This document shows, in pieces, positions 6,078-8,495 of a stretch of DNA of 8,495 nt (position 1 is its first letter; every line of letters begins with the position of its first letter). The DNA comes from Minisyncoccota bacterium (GTDB lineage Bacteria > Patescibacteriota > Minisyncoccia > SW-4-49-11): NCBI GenBank assembly GCA_018609785.1, contig JAHEOE010000064.1:1-8495 (forward strand). The letters are read 5' to 3'. The translations under genes and the position numbers were made by a program. Under the pieces are notes generated by a model. The model saw nothing but the letters and a program-made list of their open reading frames with translations. It made no database searches and was not told the origin of the DNA.

Positions 6078-6515
6078 CTACCCCAACTCATCCAACTTAT
6101 GTGTCCGACGGACGTATTTGTCTTCTTCCAACGGTTCCGTCTCCATAAAAGTTCGTACCATTTCTTTAATATCTTCAATTCCGAAATCATCGGCCGGCAG
6201 ACAGATAACATTGGCATGGTCATGCTTCACACCTTGTCGAACCACATCCGAATCGTATGCTAAAATCGCTCGCACACCACGGTACCGGTTAGCGGCTATA
6301 CACACTCCTTGTCCCGATCCACATAACAAAATGCCGCAACAATTCAGATTTTGTTGTAAAGTACTTGCCACTCGCCCTCCATAATCCGGATAATCATCAG
6401 CCTCATCATACTCAAACGCTCCGCAGTCAGTGAACTCCCATTCAGTATCCTCCAGATACAATTTCAACTGTTCTTTCAGTTCATATCCGCGATGATCGGC
6501 TCCAAGATATATCAT
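6078..6515 (-). CDS. rpiB: Ribose-5-phosphate isomerase B (RpiB/LacAB family)
   Basis: This 145-aa cytoplasmic enzyme interconverts ribose 5-phosphate and ribulose 5-phosphate in the non-oxidative pentose phosphate pathway. Family marks are MIYLGADHRGYELKEQLK at the N-terminus with Asp7-His8 in the active site, DYPDYG (41-46), the GILLCGSGQG block (61-70) with the catalytic cysteine at Cys65, AANRYRGVRAILAYD (74-88) and KHDHANVICLPAD (97-109). The length is typical for RpiB. It begins 11 nt after the ruvA stop, so the two are probably one transcript. An SD is not obvious; the spacer is A-rich (AAAAAGTAACATAAAA before ATG). RpiB versus a galactose-6-phosphate isomerase subunit cannot be excluded from sequence alone, but the single gene and the catalytic Cys favour RpiB. 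Confidence 0.93.
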   Translation of the reverse strand: MIYLGADHRGYELKEQLKLYLEDTEWEFTDCGAFEYDEADDYPDYGGRVASTLQQNLNCCGILLCGSGQGVCIAANRYRGVRAILAYDSDVVRQGVKHDHANVICLPADDFGIEDIKEMVRTFMETEPLEEDKYVRRTHKLDELG

Positions 6516-6526
6516 ACATTTTTATG

Positions 6527-7108
6527 TTACTTTTTAAGGATTCCCAAAGCGTTCTTTACCTGTTCTTGTAAATCAGATTGGGACGTATCCACCTGCTTAA
6601 CCGCTTCCTGAATCTGCTGCTGTTTATACCCCAGAGCTTCCAATGCCTCGACAAGCTCATTACTCCCCGCCGATACACTGTTACTTTGACCGTCTGACCT
6701 TGCATGTGGCGTGATTCGTTCTTTCAGTTCCAAAGAAATACGTTCCGCCGTGCGTTTCCCCACCCCCGAAACACTGCTTAACAGCTTAATATTCTCCTCG
6801 ACAATGGCTTGTTCAATCTCTTCGGACGGAGCGATATCCAAAATGGCAAGCGCGCCTTTGGGCCCTACTCCGCTCACCGTGGTCAACAACCGAAACAGAT
6901 CATACTCTCGCAAGGAGAGAAACCCATACAACATCGGCCGGTCCTCTTTATACAAAAGACACGTAAATAAAAATGTTGTTTCTTCCACACCGCCTATACG
7001 CGCCAGGGTTCGCGGATTCACCCAAACCTGATACCCCACCCCCGAAACATCGATAATCACGTACTCATCGGTTTTGTGCTGAATTATTCCCTGAAGACTG
7101 GCGATCAT
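6527..7108 (-). CDS. ruvA: Holliday junction branch migration protein RuvA
   Basis: This 193-aa protein has the full RuvA plan. The N-terminal OB-fold (1-62) starts MIASLQGIIQHK and contains VSGVGYQVWV. The acidic pin Glu55-Asp56 lies in YKEDRPMLYGF. Domain II has two helix-hairpin-helix motifs, TVSGVGPKGALAIL (77-90) and SVSGVGKRTAERI (112-124). After a polar linker comes the RuvB-binding domain III (ELVEALEALGYKQQQI, 151-166). RuvA tetramers bind Holliday junctions and direct the RuvB motor. The frame stays open to an ATG at 7417, but the extra 103 residues are encoded by the inverted repeat and promoter region and match no RuvA feature, so the start at 7108 is chosen. An extended -10 lies about 25 nt upstream, and no good SD is present. 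ruvB and ruvC are not adjacent. Confidence 0.95.
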   Translation of the reverse strand: MIASLQGIIQHKTDEYVIIDVSGVGYQVWVNPRTLARIGGVEETTFLFTCLLYKEDRPMLYGFLSLREYDLFRLLTTVSGVGPKGALAILDIAPSEEIEQAIVEENIKLLSSVSGVGKRTAERISLELKERITPHARSDGQSNSVSAGSNELVEALEALGYKQQQIQEAVKQVDTSQSDLQEQVKNALGILKK

Positions 7109-7133
7109 ACGCAAATTGGTTTTTCTTCTTTCC

Positions 7134-7142
7134 AGTATAGCA
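7134..7142 (-). promoter_or_regulatory. Extended -10 promoter for ruvA-rpiB
   Basis: On the minus strand TGC-TATACT is an extended -10 box, identical to the one before the peroxiredoxin gene. A weak -35-like TGGTTT lies 17 nt upstream of TATACT. The start is expected near 7127, which leaves a leader of about 19 nt without an SD. This supports the 7108 start of ruvA over the longer frame. Confidence 0.6.
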
Positions 7143-7272
7143 TGACGACGGTATGGAAACCAGGTATCATAATAGTACGTAGCAAGTGATTTTGATAGAC
7201 GGTGGATATACAATAGCGGACACAGTTGATATACGGTTGCGGGTACTATAGATACACAGTGGATATACGGTT

Positions 7273-7307
7273 GTAGATAGTAAATCGTAGTTCGTATTTT
7301 GTATTTC
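7273..7307. repeat. Five-unit heptanucleotide array inside arm B
   Basis: Five consecutive 7-mers on the plus strand are GTAGATA, GTAAATC, GTAGTTC, GTATTTT and GTATTTC, sharing GTA at columns 1-3. The period matches the longer arrays at 5962-6073 and 8303-8351, although the unit sequence differs. Confidence 0.55.
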
Positions 7308-7313
7308 GGGAAA

Positions 7314-7357
7314 ACCGTATGTGTCCTCCTCTTTAAAAAGAGGAGGACACATACGGT
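7314..7357. repeat. Perfect 44-nt polypyrimidine/polypurine palindrome
   Basis: Two 21-nt arms (beginning ACCGTATGTGTCC and ending GGACACATACGGT) pair without a mismatch around a central AA. There is no U-tract on either side, so it is not a standard terminator. The inner 22 nt recur exactly at 7513-7534, and a decayed version is present at the matching place in arm A (5788-5803). Confidence 0.85.
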
Positions 7358-7497
7358 AGATACCTTGACATGGCAGTCCCTTGGAAATAGGAACTCGTTA
7401 GAGTTCCGTAAAAACATTCGGTTTTTTCAGTGACCGTACAAGCTTCGAAGGAAAGTGAGGTTTTGATGATATGAGTAGTTTTTTATGAAACTCCTCC

Positions 7498-7570
7498 GCC
7501 CCTTCCGGGGCACCTCCTCTTTAAAAAGAGGAGGACACAACCGTAATATACATCGACACGGCAGTCACCT
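7498..7570 (-). repeat. Partial third copy of the arm repeat (tail only), with two hairpins
   Basis: The minus strand contains GTGACTGCCGTGTCGATG, then TTACGGTTGTGTCCTCCTC, then the palindromic core 7513-7534, followed by a GCCCC-TTCC-GGGGC hairpin (7498-7511 on the plus strand). The first part matches the tail of arms A and B (GACTGCC.TGTC followed by the polypyrimidine palindrome). It abuts the head of arm B in tandem orientation and lies next to the peroxiredoxin terminator. Confidence 0.65.
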
Positions 7571-7618
7571 AAAAAAACAATAAAAAACGGAGCGATACGC
7601 GTGCATGTACCGCTCCGT
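7571..7618 (-). terminator. Rho-independent terminator of the peroxiredoxin gene
   Basis: On the minus strand ACGGAGCGGTAC (7607-7618) pairs with GTATCGCTCCGT (7587-7598) over 12 bp, including one G-T/G-U pair, around an 8-nt loop. It is followed by TTTTTTATTGTTTTTTT (7571-7586 region). It begins 23 nt after the peroxiredoxin stop. The plus side has only a short CCTTTT after the hairpin. Confidence 0.92.
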
Positions 7619-7641
7619 CCTTTTGAGAATGAAGAGGTTGA

Positions 7642-8175
7642 TTACTCGTCGAGCGTCTTTTGGCCTTCTTCCCAATCCACGGGGCACATACCTCCCGTTT
7701 GGAGTGCTTTTACAACACGCACGGTTTCTTCGATACTGCGACCGACGTTTTTATCCGAGACGACCGCGTAGCGAAGTACGCCTTGCGGATCGATAATAAA
7801 GGTTCCGCGCATGGCAATTTTTCCATCTTCGGGATCATTTACCAAAACTTCATAATCATCCGAAACTTTTTTCTGAAAATCGCTAAGGAGCGGAAATTCC
7901 AACGTTCCGAGTTCATGCTCAACCCACGCTTTGTGAGAATGATGACTGTCTACGCTGACCCCCATCACTTGCGCATTCGCTTCCGCAAACTGCTGATGAT
8001 ATTTGTTAAATCCCGTAATTTCCGTGGGACACACAAAGGTAAAATCCAAAGGATAGAAAAAGACTACGGCCCACTGTCCGCTTTGGGTAATTTCCGAGAG
8101 CGTGTAGTCTTTAAATTCTCCTTTGACATATCCTTTGAGTGTAAAATCCGGTGCAAGTTGTCCAACTTTTATCAT
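7642..8175 (-). CDS. 2-Cys peroxiredoxin (AhpC/Prx1 family)
   Basis: This 177-aa thiol peroxidase has the thioredoxin-fold landmarks of a typical 2-Cys peroxiredoxin. The peroxidatic motif is FYPLDFTFVCPTE, with Thr46 and Cys49. The conserved Arg123 lies in RGTFIIDP (123-130). The resolving Cys164 lies in GGMCPVDW near the C-terminus. HKAWVEHELG and LLSDFQKKVS are characteristic of the AhpC/Prx1 subgroup. It reduces H2O2, alkyl hydroperoxides or peroxynitrite in the cytoplasm, recycled by a thioredoxin- or AhpF-like reductase not seen here. The GGLG and YF motifs tied to sensitivity to over-oxidation are absent (NDPEDG at 113-118, and a short tail), so a robust enzyme is expected. It is monocistronic with its own extended -10 promoter and strong terminator. 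GAAGG lies about 16 nt before the ATG, too far for a normal SD. Confidence 0.95.
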   Translation of the reverse strand: MIKVGQLAPDFTLKGYVKGEFKDYTLSEITQSGQWAVVFFYPLDFTFVCPTEITGFNKYHQQFAEANAQVMGVSVDSHHSHKAWVEHELGTLEFPLLSDFQKKVSDDYEVLVNDPEDGKIAMRGTFIIDPQGVLRYAVVSDKNVGRSIEETVRVVKALQTGGMCPVDWEEGQKTLDE

Positions 8176-8204
8176 ACGTTTTTGTGGTTACCTTCTACTT
8201 ACAT

Positions 8205-8213
8205 AGTATAGCA
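8205..8213 (-). promoter_or_regulatory. Extended -10 promoter for the peroxiredoxin gene
   Basis: On the minus strand TGC-TATACT is present, with TTTAAA 16 nt upstream of TATACT as a weak -35. The start would be near 8198, about 23 nt before the ATG. The TTTAAA belongs to a small imperfect hairpin (about 8222-8240) that resembles a decayed CTTTAAAAAG palindrome, so a repeat may have contributed to the promoter. No OxyR- or PerR-type operator was recognised. Confidence 0.6.
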
Positions 8214-8302
8214 TAATTCCCTCGTCTTTAAAAAGATCGAACCATATCACGTTTCAGTCCGAGATACGATCTACCATTAACAACTGTACATTACAATGCT
8301 CA

Positions 8303-8351
8303 CTGCCAACTTCCCCCTTCTGGCTTCTCTTTAATATATTCTAGTTTCTAG
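8303..8351. repeat. Degenerate heptanucleotide array, seven units
   Basis: In sevens from 8303 the units are CTGCCAA, CTTCCCC, CTTCTGG, CTTCTCT, TTAATAT, ATTCTAG and TTTCTAG. Column 2 is always T and column 4 is C in six of seven. Its first part aligns with the array at 5962-6073 (GCCAACTT..CCCTTC.GGCTTCT shared), and its end runs into the CTAG-TTT-CTAG hairpin core. Confidence 0.6.
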
Positions 8352-8392
8352 AGGCCATCTCAAAAATAAACTTTTGGTTCCTCTATTTTACG

Positions 8393-8483
8393 CATATGAA
8401 GGCGACAGAGCGTATGAACGAATTTTGGGTATGGTAGGCCGTAGGCGTTAAATGCCAGTGAATACGTCTCTGTCGCCTTCATA
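8393..8483. repeat. 91-nt structured palindromic repeat, copy 2 (composite element runs off the window)
   Basis: It is identical to 5507-5597 except at two sites (G8447, G8472). Its outer stem is fully complementary apart from one bulged base, since G8472 restores the pair that copy 1 lacks on the plus strand. The inner hairpin GGCGTTAAATGCC then needs one G-T pair. On the left, CTAGAGGCCATCT (8348-8360) corresponds to the border of copy 1. On the right, similarity with copy 1 continues to about 8493, and the expected right border would lie just beyond base 8495. Confidence 0.8.
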
Positions 8484-8495
8484 GACTTTCACCTA

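Larger units (their letters stand above)
7171..7484 (-). repeat. Long imperfect inverted repeat, right arm (arm B)
   Basis: The minus strand of this stretch matches the plus strand of 5662-5911 block by block. It contains CTCATATCA, TTCGAAGCTTG, the hairpin GGAACTC-TAAC-GAGTTCC (minus strand of 7390-7407), CCTATTTCC, GGGACTGCC, a 44-nt palindrome (7314-7357), and three copies of the ACCGTATATC motif. It is longer than arm A mainly because its polypurine palindrome is intact. The inner end stops about 30 nt before the ruvA -10 box. Together with 7485-7641 it fills the gene-free stretch between ruvA and the peroxiredoxin gene. Confidence 0.75.

Noticed and set aside
7109..7417. 103-residue N-terminal extension of RuvA in the open frame up to 7417
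   Set aside because: The extension is translated from inverted repeat arm B and the promoter region, has no RuvA similarity, and RuvA proteins begin at MIASLQG. The -10 box at 7134-7139 lies inside it.
5367..8495. tRNA, rRNA or riboswitch in the gene-free stretches
   Set aside because: No cloverleaf with a T-arm GTTCRA motif, no rRNA-like conserved block and no known riboswitch core was recognised on either strand.

Overview
The window is bacterial DNA with compact genes and unusually repeat-rich gaps. My best guess is a member of the Candidate Phyla Radiation (Patescibacteria). The clues are the DUF2207 protein with a glycine-rich tail, the RpiB variant, the short SD-poor leaders and the degenerate heptanucleotide arrays between genes. 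This is an inference; no rRNA or other decisive marker is present. The standard code fits, since the first gene ends at a plausible TGA.

Layout, left to right. Positions 1-273 (+) hold the C-terminal end of a phytoene/squalene synthase-type gene, which meets the next gene convergently over a 26-nt perfect palindrome. All other genes are on the minus strand. They are an AstE/AspA-type zinc acylase (323-1147), a two-gene ABC-2 exporter very close to E. coli YadGH (1363-3064), a 98-aa protein of unknown function with its own promoter, strong SD and terminator (3160-3456), a DUF2207 membrane protein (3567-5366), a ruvA-rpiB pair (6078-7108), and a 2-Cys peroxiredoxin (7642-8175) with a strong terminator.

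The genes look like housekeeping and envelope or stress functions rather than one pathway. YadG (ATPase) and YadH (permease) form one exporter, with 1 nt between the two genes. RuvA is a DNA-binding subunit of the Holliday-junction machinery, and its partners RuvB and RuvC are not in view. RpiB interconverts pentose phosphates. Several transcription units start with an extended -10 box (TGN then TATAAT-like) and a short leader lacking an SD.

The most unusual content is in the gaps 5367-6077, 7109-7641 and 8176-8495. They contain (a) two near-identical 91-nt palindromic elements, 2 substitutions apart and 2.9 kb apart, associated with CTAG-centred hairpins; (b) a roughly 0.25-0.31-kb imperfect inverted repeat that brackets rpiB-ruvA, inside which one hairpin shows three compensatory base-pair changes; (c) polypyrimidine/polypurine palindromes, one of 44 nt without a mismatch; and (d) arrays of degenerate 7-bp units. 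I see no CRISPR array, tRNA, rRNA, transposase or integrase.
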